64,000 nt of DNA, taken from positions 1 to 64,000 of the forward strand of contig NZ_JACDNQ010000009.1 of the NCBI RefSeq assembly GCF_013839515.1. Direction: 5' to 3'. Shown here piece after piece: positions 1-6,182 of the stretch. Below the pieces are notes generated by a model. It ran no database searches. It saw only the letters and a list, made by a program, of their open reading frames with translations, and was not told the DNA's origin. Numbering within the stretch: position 1 is the stretch's first letter; each line of letters opens with the position of its first letter. Origin of the DNA: Natronomonas salinimetallica. GTDB taxonomy: Archaea; Halobacteriota; Halobacteria; Halobacteriales; Haloarculaceae. A program made the position numbers and the translations under genes.

Positions 1-86
1 TTCCCCTTCATCCAGATGCCGGACAATCTCGATCCGACGATCTCCACTCATTACCTTCCAGTCTCATTCCATGCCCATAACTTCCG

Positions 87-911
87 TCACTCATTATAAC
101 TCGCCGCCTGCGTCAGGTTATGGATGATGCACTTCCGCGTGAGCTCCCGGAACTGGCCGTGCCAGCTCCGGGAGCGTAGCTTCTCGCCGTCGTCTTCCTT
201 CAATTGCGAGAAACCTGTTTCACTCATCCACCGCTGGTTGTAGTCTTCGTTCATTCGGGCGTTATGGGCCTTCTGCAACGGCGTTTGCTCTCTGTGCTTG
301 ATCAACGGGCGCGTTGACTCGGAGCGACACTCTTCACGGAGTTCTCCCCACGAGTAGTTCGCGTCAGCAGACAACACACGCAGGTCTTCCGCGTTGCGGC
401 GGAAGACCTGCATCCCGATGTGGCCGTCCCACGCCTTCTGCGTCGTGAAATGAACGTCCTTGATCGCCAGTGAATTCACGTCGATCAAAATCGTTGTCTT
501 CATCGACTGGAACGAGTAGTTTGCGCGGTCGCGGTAGTGGTAGCTGGTCTGATCACGCTGGAAGCCACTCGCGTCAATCGCGGCTTCGCCACTCCAGCCC
601 GCCTGCTCCGCCGAAGCGCGGAGCAGGCGGCGCAGTTCCCGCATCCGGTACTCTTGTTCCCACCGGCAGAACGAGCTGTAGTGCGGTGCCTCGTTGAGTC
701 CGAACACTGCGAGGATCCCGGGCATCTCGTTGAGGTAGTCCTCGGTCTCGCGGAGGCTCTTCTCCAGTTCGACGCGATACAGAATTAACGCGATCTGCAC
801 CCACTTGGCGTACCCGCCCGCGCCGTCCGGCGCGGCGGGTACGTCCGGATCGTCAACGTGCTGTTTGGCTAGCTTTCGACACATCCAGGCAAGCCGTCTC
901 AGCGATACCAT
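87..911 (-). CDS. IS5-type DDE transposase
   Basis: A 274-residue transposase that would cut and join the ends of its insertion sequence. The catalytic triad is readable as D113 (in AIDASGF), D183 (in SADANYSW) and E231 (in SETGFSQLK), with the usual IS5-type spacing and a K seven residues after the E. The N-terminal 100 residues are the helical DNA-binding part. The length is normal for haloarchaeal IS5-group enzymes, so it looks intact. The insertion sequence probably ends near position 970, where an unrelated reading frame opens. The left end lies within the first 80 bases or outside the window; I could not find convincing terminal inverted repeats. Confidence 0.9.
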   Translation of the reverse strand: MVSLRRLAWMCRKLAKQHVDDPDVPAAPDGAGGYAKWVQIALILYRVELEKSLRETEDYLNEMPGILAVFGLNEAPHYSSFCRWEQEYRMRELRRLLRASAEQAGWSGEAAIDASGFQRDQTSYHYRDRANYSFQSMKTTILIDVNSLAIKDVHFTTQKAWDGHIGMQVFRRNAEDLRVLSADANYSWGELREECRSESTRPLIKHREQTPLQKAHNARMNEDYNQRWMSETGFSQLKEDDGEKLRSRSWHGQFRELTRKCIIHNLTQAASYNE

Positions 912-1052
912 ATCGCCAGACGGCGTCCATTTCCCGGTTAGCTTGACGGAATCTTCCCGTGAGAGCGGCTATAGCTGCCGTCAGTCGGTGGCAAAACAAG
1001 GCAAGGCAACTTCGAAGCAATCGAGCGTGAAATCGGAGCACAAATCGAGTTA

Positions 1053-1358
1053 TTGGATGGAAAGCAATTCACGACGCACATCCGCGAATCGCTCGATACG
1101 TTGTACGACCAATACGAGGTACAAACACCGCTCGAAGGTGTTGTTGATGAGTACTACGCGCAGTATATGGACGAGTTGGAAGTCAGACTCGTGTTAAGTG
1201 AGGATGAGCCGATGTCGGTCGAGGCGATTGCCGAAGAGCGCGGTCTCGATCGGAGTCACGTTGTAGAGCAGTTAGAGCAACTCGAAACGTACGGGTACGT
1301 CGAACAGACCGACTCAGGGTTTGTTGATACGGGGAAGCGCGATGCGTTTAACGAATAA
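1053..1358 (+). CDS. Winged-helix protein, probably a 5'-truncated remnant
   Basis: 101 residues from a TTG codon, with a C-terminal winged-helix domain (about residues 45-95: PMSVEAIAEERGLDRSHVVE followed by a wing). The same frame is open from 975 and the upstream part also reads like protein (acidic, amphipathic: NFEAIEREIGAQIELLDG), yet it holds no ATG or GTG. I infer that the real gene was longer and lost its start when the neighbouring IS5-type element inserted near 970. It converges with the next gene, only two bases lying between their stop codons. No specific function can be assigned; a DNA-binding regulator is likely. Confidence 0.55.
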   Translation: MDGKQFTTHIRESLDTLYDQYEVQTPLEGVVDEYYAQYMDELEVRLVLSEDEPMSVEAIAEERGLDRSHVVEQLEQLETYGYVEQTDSGFVDTGKRDAFNE

Positions 1359-1360
1359 AT

Positions 1361-1708
1361 TCAGGAATTACGGGCTGTTTCCCGCTCTTGGAGAAGTTCT
1401 CGAAGGTAGGCGGTTGCTGCGACACCAACGTTGATTCCCCAGACATAGTCCTCCTCACCGAAGGCAGCCGTGCCTGCCATTCGGTGCGTATAGCCGTCAA
1501 CAAGGGTAAGACGGATACAGTTGACCACGTCATCTTCACCGAATCGGTCGAGAGCATCCCTGATGTACCGATCGAAATGACCATTTGGATGATCGGTTGG
1601 TCGCGGATCAGCAGCTCGTTCTAACGCCCGACTGATGACCGTATCAACCGATGGGTGTGCTGGAACCTCCGTATTCTCTCGAACACGATACTCCTCGTCA
1701 GAATCCAT
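1361..1708 (-). CDS. Conserved haloarchaeal hypothetical protein
   Basis: 115 residues, acidic, soluble, with no membrane segment and no motif that I can name. Predicted helices cover most of the chain: VDTVISRALERA, FDRYIRDALDRF and a C-terminal NVGVAATAYLRELLQERE. The mid-part contains NCIRLTLVDGYTHRMAGTAAFGEEDYVWGINVG, here cited only for its position near residues 63-95. It sits among toxin-antitoxin remnants, so an accessory role is plausible, but nothing in the sequence shows one. Confidence 0.6.
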   Translation of the reverse strand: MDSDEEYRVRENTEVPAHPSVDTVISRALERAADPRPTDHPNGHFDRYIRDALDRFGEDDVVNCIRLTLVDGYTHRMAGTAAFGEEDYVWGINVGVAATAYLRELLQERETARNS

Positions 1709-1759
1709 ACCGACACGTACGAGTGCGTTGTCTAAAACTGGTAAGGATACATTCTCTCC

Positions 1760-1995
1760 TCAGATACCCTGATGGCGGGCGATGAAGACGGCGGGACGTT
1801 CGTACGCTAACCTTACAGCCTCGATGAGGTCTGCAGCGTTCTCTTTGGCGACTTTAGATCCTCGTAGTTCTCTATTTCGCCATGGACGAACGCGGGTGTC
1901 AAAAGGTCGGGTTCGGGCGTGACGATGAGTTCCCGCGTTTTCGAATCAGCGATGAGTCCAGAGATGACGACGTTAGCGTCGATGACCAGCTTCAT
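1760..1995 (-). pseudogene. Truncated PIN-domain toxin (VapC-like) joined to a foreign 3' fragment
   Basis: The N-terminal 45 residues are a clear PIN domain start: MKLVIDANVVISGLIADS carries the first catalytic Asp, and a conserved TPAFVHGEIENYEDL follows. The frame then breaks and stops at 1813, after only 60 residues; PIN toxins are normally about 130-140. In another frame, 1858 to 1760, a 32-residue stretch (SKVAKENAADLIEAVRLAYE...) reads as the end of a different protein and stops at 1760. The simplest reading is a deletion or recombination that fused the toxin start to another gene's tail. The missing acidic residues make it inactive. It lies 9 bases behind the antitoxin gene, the usual vapBC order. 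Confidence 0.7.
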
Positions 1996-2004
1996 TCGTC
2001 GAAC

Positions 2005-2235
2005 TTACCCCGATTCCTCATCAACGCGCGTTCGTCCACTTTCGTTGATTTTGTCTGCAATCTCCTGCACGTCACTCTCGGTGAGTTCGCTCTCGCTGGT
2101 GAGCTCATCCATCACTTCGAGCGTCCCGATTTTCTCCTGGATGGCCTGCCGCGTGACCTCACTCCAGTTGATTTCTGGGTGCCTCTCCATGCGCTTCTTG
2201 AGATCGTCGTCCACGTTGACGGTGATAGTTGGCAT
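2005..2235 (-). CDS. VapB-like antitoxin (ribbon-helix-helix)
   Basis: 76 residues. The N-terminal part (PTITVNVDDDLKKRMERHPE, then NWSEVTRQAIQEKI) is a ribbon-helix-helix DNA-binding fold, and the acidic C-terminal tail would wrap the toxin. It is full length for the family and lies just before a truncated PIN toxin, so it is an orphaned antitoxin that may still repress its own promoter. Translation starts at the ATG at 2235. The upstream 200 bases hold a strong palindrome (2361-2384). Confidence 0.75.
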   Translation of the reverse strand: MPTITVNVDDDLKKRMERHPEINWSEVTRQAIQEKIGTLEVMDELTSESELTESDVQEIADKINESGRTRVDEESG

Positions 2236-2360
2236 ACAGAAGGCTATGCGAACACAGAATACTGTATCTTTCGGTATACCTCAGAACTGTCGAATTTGGC
2301 CCCCTCACGCCTGAACGGTCGATTCGTTCGACCTTCGCCTCGTGGTACACTCCTATGTAC

Positions 2361-2384
2361 GTACTCACGTACATACGTGGGTAC
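2361..2384. repeat. 24-bp palindrome, possible operator or terminator hairpin
   Basis: Arms GTACTCACGTA and TACGTGGGTAC (10 of 11 Watson-Crick, one G-T) are separated by two bases. It sits in the 205-base gap between the antitoxin gene and the gene ending at 2441, both on the minus strand. It could end the upstream transcript or bind a regulator. Confidence 0.4.
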
Positions 2385-2440
2385 ATGAGAGAACCTACGT
2401 AGTGCAAGTCCACTATTCAGGCAGTTCTGCAGACACCAGT

Positions 2441-2704
2441 CTACTCCGAATCAACGTCGGACTTGCCGCTCGCTTCGAGGATCTCGGCCGCTACATCTTT
2501 CACGTGTTGCTGATGTGCCGCCGAGGTCTGTACGCTTTGGGTCGCATCGAGTTGGTCGTCGACGACCGCGTTCTGCCGCGGTCCCCACGTCTCTGGTGGC
2601 TCTGATTTGATGTACTCGGCCCAGCGTTTGATGCCCTCGATGCGCTGCTGACGGTTGCGTTTATGCTTCGCGTCGAGGTGCTCACGCGTGTTTGAGTCGC
2701 TCAT
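2441..2704 (-). CDS. Partner protein of an AbiEii-like nucleotidyltransferase
   Basis: 87 residues, highly charged and helical (NTREHLDAKHKRNRQQRIEG, then KRWAEYIKSEPPETWGPRQN), with no cysteines or membrane segment. Its ATG lies 23 bases inside the end of the upstream nucleotidyltransferase fragment, so the two were translated as one unit. I recall this pair from other haloarchaea, where the long gene is an AbiEii-type (type IV toxin) nucleotidyltransferase. The role of the small protein, antitoxin or accessory, is inference. Here its toxin partner is broken. Confidence 0.6.
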   Translation of the reverse strand: MSDSNTREHLDAKHKRNRQQRIEGIKRWAEYIKSEPPETWGPRQNAVVDDQLDATQSVQTSAAHQQHVKDVAAEILEASGKSDVDSE

Positions 2705-2920
2705 ATTCGTCTTCGATGTCGAGTCGCGTTACCCACTCTTCGAGACGGGGTACACTAAGACTTTCCTCGAAGAGCGTGTAGAGGTGAACCGCGTCCTCGA
2801 TGTCCTTCTGTGCGTTGAGGTGGAGCTTGTATGCGATCTGGAGTTCTAACGGCCCAATCGGGATCGCCTCATCACCGATCCTGGCTGTGATCGCGTTTTC
2901 GAGGGATGCGCGGTCGAACA
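2682..2920 (-). pseudogene. C-terminal fragment of an AbiEii-like nucleotidyltransferase
   Basis: The last 80 or so residues of a nucleotidyltransferase-fold protein: SLENAITARIGDEAIPIGPL, then IAYKLHLNAQKDIEDAVHLY and a helical end. The 5' two thirds, with the GS and DxD catalytic motifs, are absent. Upstream of about 2920 the frame reads as low-quality sequence and the opposite strand carries a HEAT-repeat gene end, so the junction is there. The piece is probably untranslated or inactive. Confidence 0.7.
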
Positions 2921-3025
2921 GCCGAAGACGCACTAGAGCGGTTACGAGACATCGAGGAAACAGATCCAAACGAGGAGGTACGACACGCTGCGTCGGTCGC
3001 AATCGACGAAATTGAGGAGCGGTAG
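2906..3025 (+). pseudogene. 3' end of a HEAT-repeat protein gene
   Basis: An open stretch of 39 codons, from an ATG at 2906 to a TAG at 3023-3025. From 2924 on it encodes a typical HEAT repeat end: EDALERLRDIEETDPNEEVR followed by HAASVAIDEIEER. The repeat spacing and the DPNEEVRHAA turn are diagnostic. Only one repeat remains, abutting the nucleotidyltransferase fragment on the opposite strand; the rest of the gene has been lost. Confidence 0.55.
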
Positions 3026-3046
3026 CGAACCGGCCACGAGGACTTG

Positions 3047-4411
3047 TTAGAGGCCACCGATGCTGACGAGTATCCCGAGCAAGGCGAGTACGATGATAAC
3101 GACTGTGCCGACGGTGAGTGGCGTGTTTTCCATCGCTTTCTCGTAGAATGGCATGGCTTCGTACTGTTCGCGGAACGCGTCTCGGTTCGCCTCGTCGTAG
3201 AAGTACTTCGTTTTGAATGCGAAGCGCTCGGTCACCGCGCACCCGGTACAGACCGGTGTGTCCTCTAATCGCTCGGTTTTGATGTGCGAGTCACAGTTGA
3301 TACTTCCGCAGTTCGCACAGTACGTGTAGGTGTTGTCGGTGCCTGTTGTGTCGCAGTGGACGCACTGGTGGATTCCGTCTTCGCTCGCTACGCGTGATGG
3401 TCCTGCTGCGAAATACTCGTACGGATACGAGTACTCCTGTAGGTCAGTCGTGTGACGAACCTGCGGCAGGTACACCGGTTCGATTGACTGTACTGAGATG
3501 TCGGCTCGATTCGGTTCACACGTTTTCGTGTACGTGACGTTGTTGTCTCCGGTGTAGGAGACGGTCGTCGTGTGATGGTCTCGGAGTCGTTCAACGGTCC
3601 AGTCTTTGTATTCGGTCTGGGTTTGCCCGAACCGCCGATCTTCAACTGCATCGAACGAACTCTCGAACTGGTCTGCGTCGAGATCAACAGTCGCGTGGAG
3701 GTTCTCCAACACGAGGGTCGAAACATCATCTGACGCAGTTTGGGGGCGTCCGCGTTCGGCGTGGACGACGAACCGGGACCGTTCGTTGATCCGGTGAATC
3801 ACGCCAACCGACGTTTCAAAGACTGCGTTCGTATCCGCAGTCACGGCGACGACTGGTCGGAACGTGACGGTGGAATACGACGCGGGAAGATTCGATGACT
3901 GGATGTTTTCGATGTCTTGGAACGCTTCTTTGACAGGCGCAGTCACCGACGTCGCTGGGTCATACGGTCGGAGCGTTTCGTCGCACAGGATCTCGATTCG
4001 ACCGTTGTAGAGGTCGAGTCCGATGTCGTCAGCGATCTCACGGAGGTCTTCACCGTCAATGAGTTCAATCGGATACGGGTCATCATTGCGCTGGAGTCGC
4101 TGAGCATACTCGATAGCCGGATTAGTGAATCGACCAGTCGTGACCACCATCCCACGCTTCGGTCCGTCGAACTCGAAGGTCGCAATCGCCGAGTGAAGTT
4201 TCTGCACCACCGGTCGCCCGACAGTTCCTGTATGCTTACACTCGACAACGATGGCTCGGCGAGTCCCGTCCACGACCTCTTCCATGAGGATGTCGCGTCC
4301 TTCGTCAGCCGTCCGTTCTGCTTGTCGAACGTTCTCGTAGCCAAGATTCCGGAACACATCCTCGATAACGTCCTCAAACTCGAATCCGGAGAGATCGTCC
4401 AGAACAGCCAT
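3047..4411 (-). CDS. Membrane-anchored Mrr-type restriction endonuclease
   Basis: 454 residues from the ATG at 4411. Residues 1-110 form an Mrr/restriction-like nuclease: D40 in EGRDIL, E57 and K59 in VVECKH, and Q70 in RPVVQKLHSA make the PD-(D/E)xK site with the Mrr-type Gln. The middle (about 150-330) is an unassigned beta-rich domain. A zinc-ribbon region follows (CVHC, CANCG, CTGC around residues 345-400), and the last 20 residues are one hydrophobic helix (TVVIIVLALLGILV). It probably cuts foreign or modified DNA while tethered to the membrane. An upstream in-frame ATG at 4483 would add 24 residues, but that sequence belongs to a MITE, so I reject it. GC is lower than in the core genes. 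Confidence 0.8.
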   Translation of the reverse strand: MAVLDDLSGFEFEDVIEDVFRNLGYENVRQAERTADEGRDILMEEVVDGTRRAIVVECKHTGTVGRPVVQKLHSAIATFEFDGPKRGMVVTTGRFTNPAIEYAQRLQRNDDPYPIELIDGEDLREIADDIGLDLYNGRIEILCDETLRPYDPATSVTAPVKEAFQDIENIQSSNLPASYSTVTFRPVVAVTADTNAVFETSVGVIHRINERSRFVVHAERGRPQTASDDVSTLVLENLHATVDLDADQFESSFDAVEDRRFGQTQTEYKDWTVERLRDHHTTTVSYTGDNNVTYTKTCEPNRADISVQSIEPVYLPQVRHTTDLQEYSYPYEYFAAGPSRVASEDGIHQCVHCDTTGTDNTYTYCANCGSINCDSHIKTERLEDTPVCTGCAVTERFAFKTKYFYDEANRDAFREQYEAMPFYEKAMENTPLTVGTVVIIVLALLGILVSIGGL

Positions 4412-4459
4412 TTTGATGTTTTTATTTGTTGGTTGTTCGTCGTATATACGTTCCCTTGG

Positions 4460-4540
4460 ATTATGGTAGAGATCGGAAGACAATACACACTCGATCGCAC
4501 GGCGGCAGTGCGATCGATGTGTAATAATTGCGATGTTTAC
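4460..4540 (-). repeat. MITE copy A, interrupted by the TnpB element
   Basis: On the minus strand this matches copies at 19766-19855 and 46493-46580 almost base for base. It has the palindromic core ACACATCGATCGCAC...GTGCGATCGAGTGTGT and the end TCTTCCGATCTCTACCATAA. Its other end is cut after TTTAC at 4540 and resumes at 6167 with TATAGTAG, on the far side of the TnpB element. It carries no coding sequence. Confidence 0.8.
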
Positions 4541-4607
4541 CTGAATTGAGGCGCTAAGGCCCCTTCCTCAACGAACGAGCGAAGCGAGTGAGTAGGGAGG
4601 GGATACA

Positions 4608-4663
4608 GCGTTCACAAGAGCGAAGCTCTTGTGTGCGGACGAGACGCCGCGTCTCGTCAACGC
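4608..4663. repeat. Nested double hairpin in the element's left end
   Basis: An outer stem GCGTT/AACGC (4608-4612 with 4659-4663) encloses two hairpins: ACAAGAG/CTCTTGT (4614-4620 with 4626-4632) and GACGAGAC/GTCTCGTC (4638-4645 with 4651-4658). This makes a three-way junction in single-stranded DNA or RNA. Similar structures occur alone at 21066-21140 and 45532-45623. Confidence 0.6.
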
Positions 4664-4752
4664 CGCACGGTTCTCAAACGCGTTCGACGCTCGGCCCACA
4701 GGCCCACGCAATCGAAACAACTATGCGCATAAATACGCATAGTGCGTATGTA

Positions 4753-4872
4753 GTGAGGCGGAAGAACATCACCATCCGCGAAGACCAAGCCGAGTGGGTC
4801 GAGGATAACCATCTTAACCTCTCGTCGTTCGTTCGCGGACAACTTGACGAACTCATCGAAGAACGCTCGTGA
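4753..4872 (+). CDS. Small ribbon-helix-helix protein upstream of tnpB
   Basis: 39 residues from the GTG at 4753: MRRKNITIREDQAEWVEDNH, then LNLSSFVRGQLDELIEERS, a beta strand plus two helices typical of ribbon-helix-helix repressors. An in-frame ATG at 4723 would give 49 residues but lies in a palindromic AT-rich promoter stretch (CTATGCGCATAAATACGCAT). The stop codon overlaps the GTG start of tnpB (GTGA), so the two are translationally coupled. I infer a regulator of tnpB expression; haloarchaeal tnpB genes are often preceded by such a protein. Confidence 0.7.
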   Translation: MRRKNITIREDQAEWVEDNHLNLSSFVRGQLDELIEERS

Positions 4873-6161
4873 ACTACAACTACAGGTATCGACTCCGACC
4901 GTCCGACGCTCTCGAAGAACAGTTAGCGTGGACTGTCGATACCTGTAGACAGGTCTACAACCACTTTCTCCACCGACTCAACCGCACCGACGACACCTCG
5001 GCATACTCCGAGCAGAAGCTCCTGCCGAGTCTCAAGAAGTGGTGGAGCGACCTGGAAGGCGTTCACTCGAAGGTACTACAGAAGGTCGTGCAACGGCTGT
5101 ACGACAACCTCTCGACACTACGAGAGCGCAAAGAGAACGGCTACCGCGTCGGGACGCTCAAGTGGAAGGCACCGGGCGAGTACCGCAGTTTCACCTACAG
5201 TCAATCCGGCTTCAAGCTCAAGAACACGGGCGGTCGGACGCGACTGTGGCTCTCAAAACTCGGAGAAATCCCGCTCACCTTCCACCGCGACCTCCCCGAC
5301 GACGCCGACATTAAGACCGTCACGGTCAAGCAAGAACCTACCGGGAAGTGGTACGCCATTCTCGGCATCGAGACGCCCGACGACCCGCCGGAGAAGCCGG
5401 AGAATCCCGAGAACTGCGTCGGTATCGACGTGGGGATTCTCAAGTACGCCCACGATACCGACGGAACCGCCGTCGAATCCCTCGACCTGTCCGACGAACG
5501 CGAACGTTTGGAACGCGCACAGCGCGACCTCTCGCGGAAACAGCACGGGTCGGACAATTGGGAGAAACAGCGTCGGGTCGTGGCAGAACGCCACGCCGAG
5601 TTGAAGAACAAGCGCCGCGACTTCCTTCACAAGCTCTCGAACTACTACGCTCGGGAGTACGACTTCGTGGCCGTCGAGGACTTGGACGCGAAGGGGTTGG
5701 TCGAACTACCGGGCAACTCGCGGAACCGGGCAGGTGCGGCGTGGGGGACGTTCCTGCGGATGCTCAAATACAAGTGCGAACGCGAAGGAACGCACTTCGT
5801 TGCTGTGAATCCGCGCGGAACGACGAAAGAGTGTGCGTCCTGCGGCGTTTCGACCGAGAAACCGTTGTGGGTGCGCGAACACTCCTGCCCGGCGTGTGGG
5901 TTCGAGGCGGACAGAGACGCGAACGCAGCGTGGAATATTCTTTCTCGCGGTGTGAAGAAGCAGTTAGGAGCGGGACGCTCCGAATCAACGTCCCCAGAAA
6001 TCTTCGATTTCTGGTGTGCGAACGAATCGCAGGGCGATTCGTTAACGCCTGTGGAGACTGCGTTCCCTGTGTCCTTGGTTGTGGATGCAAAGCGCGTCGT
6101 GGAAACAGGAAGCCCCACCCTCAAGCGCGAGGGCGTCAGCCCGAGCGGTAGGGTGGGGTAG
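4869..6161 (+). CDS. tnpB: RNA-guided nuclease TnpB
   Basis: 430 residues. TnpB proteins are RNA-guided DNA nucleases that help their element persist. The split RuvC site is complete: D187 (VGIDVGI), E270 (FVAVEDL) and D350 (EADRDANAAWN). A zinc ribbon lies between the last two (C322, C325, C340, C343). The N-terminal helices and wedge region (1-180) are intact, so the enzyme is probably active. The reading frame runs on for about 75 residues beyond the last catalytic residue, through the 3' hairpin to the element end; that tail probably reflects overlap with the guide RNA rather than folded protein. Start is the GTG at 4869, overlapping the stop of the small RHH gene. Confidence 0.92.
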   Translation: MNYNYRYRLRPSDALEEQLAWTVDTCRQVYNHFLHRLNRTDDTSAYSEQKLLPSLKKWWSDLEGVHSKVLQKVVQRLYDNLSTLRERKENGYRVGTLKWKAPGEYRSFTYSQSGFKLKNTGGRTRLWLSKLGEIPLTFHRDLPDDADIKTVTVKQEPTGKWYAILGIETPDDPPEKPENPENCVGIDVGILKYAHDTDGTAVESLDLSDERERLERAQRDLSRKQHGSDNWEKQRRVVAERHAELKNKRRDFLHKLSNYYAREYDFVAVEDLDAKGLVELPGNSRNRAGAAWGTFLRMLKYKCEREGTHFVAVNPRGTTKECASCGVSTEKPLWVREHSCPACGFEADRDANAAWNILSRGVKKQLGAGRSESTSPEIFDFWCANESQGDSLTPVETAFPVSLVVDAKRVVETGSPTLKREGVSPSGRVG

Positions 6162-6166
6162 TTCAC
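6040..6166 (+). ncRNA. Probable omega (right-end) RNA of TnpB
   Basis: TnpB uses an RNA made from the 3' end of its own gene and the element's right end, with the guide lying just outside. Here the right end carries a 9-bp stem (6113-6121 with 6150-6158) holding an inner GGGC/GCCC hairpin, followed by TAGTTCAC and the element boundary at 6166. The guide would then begin at 6167 (TATAGTAGCG...). Only the 3' border is well set; the 5' limit is a guess. Confidence 0.5.
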
Positions 6167-6182
6167 TATAGTAGCGAAGCAC

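Larger units (their letters stand above)
4541..6166 (+). mobile_element. IS200/IS605-superfamily element with tnpB only (IS1341 type)
   Basis: 1,626 bp. The ends are fixed by the MITE it entered: host sequence stops after TTTAC at 4540 and resumes at 6167, so the element ends in TTCAC. Insertion 3' of a short TTAC-like target with no duplication is how IS605-type elements behave. Both ends carry a hairpin of the same design: CCCCTTCCT/AGGGAGGGG (4560-4568 with 4594-4602) and CCCCACCCT/AGGGTGGGG (6113-6121 with 6150-6158). There is no Y1 transposase gene (tnpA), so movement needs one supplied in trans. Confidence 0.85.

Noticed and set aside
82-951. TTCCGTCA at 82-89 and its reverse complement at 944-951 as terminal inverted repeats of the IS5-type element
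   Set aside because: Only eight bases match, the left one overlaps the transposase stop codon, and no target duplication fits.
4412-4483. N-terminal extension of the Mrr-type nuclease (MSSDLYHNPRERIYDE)
   Set aside because: The first part of the extension is MITE sequence, and the nuclease domain starts naturally at 4411.
6165-6177. ACTATAGTAGCGA as a fourth, independent MITE copy
   Set aside because: It is the other end of copy A, separated by the TnpB element.
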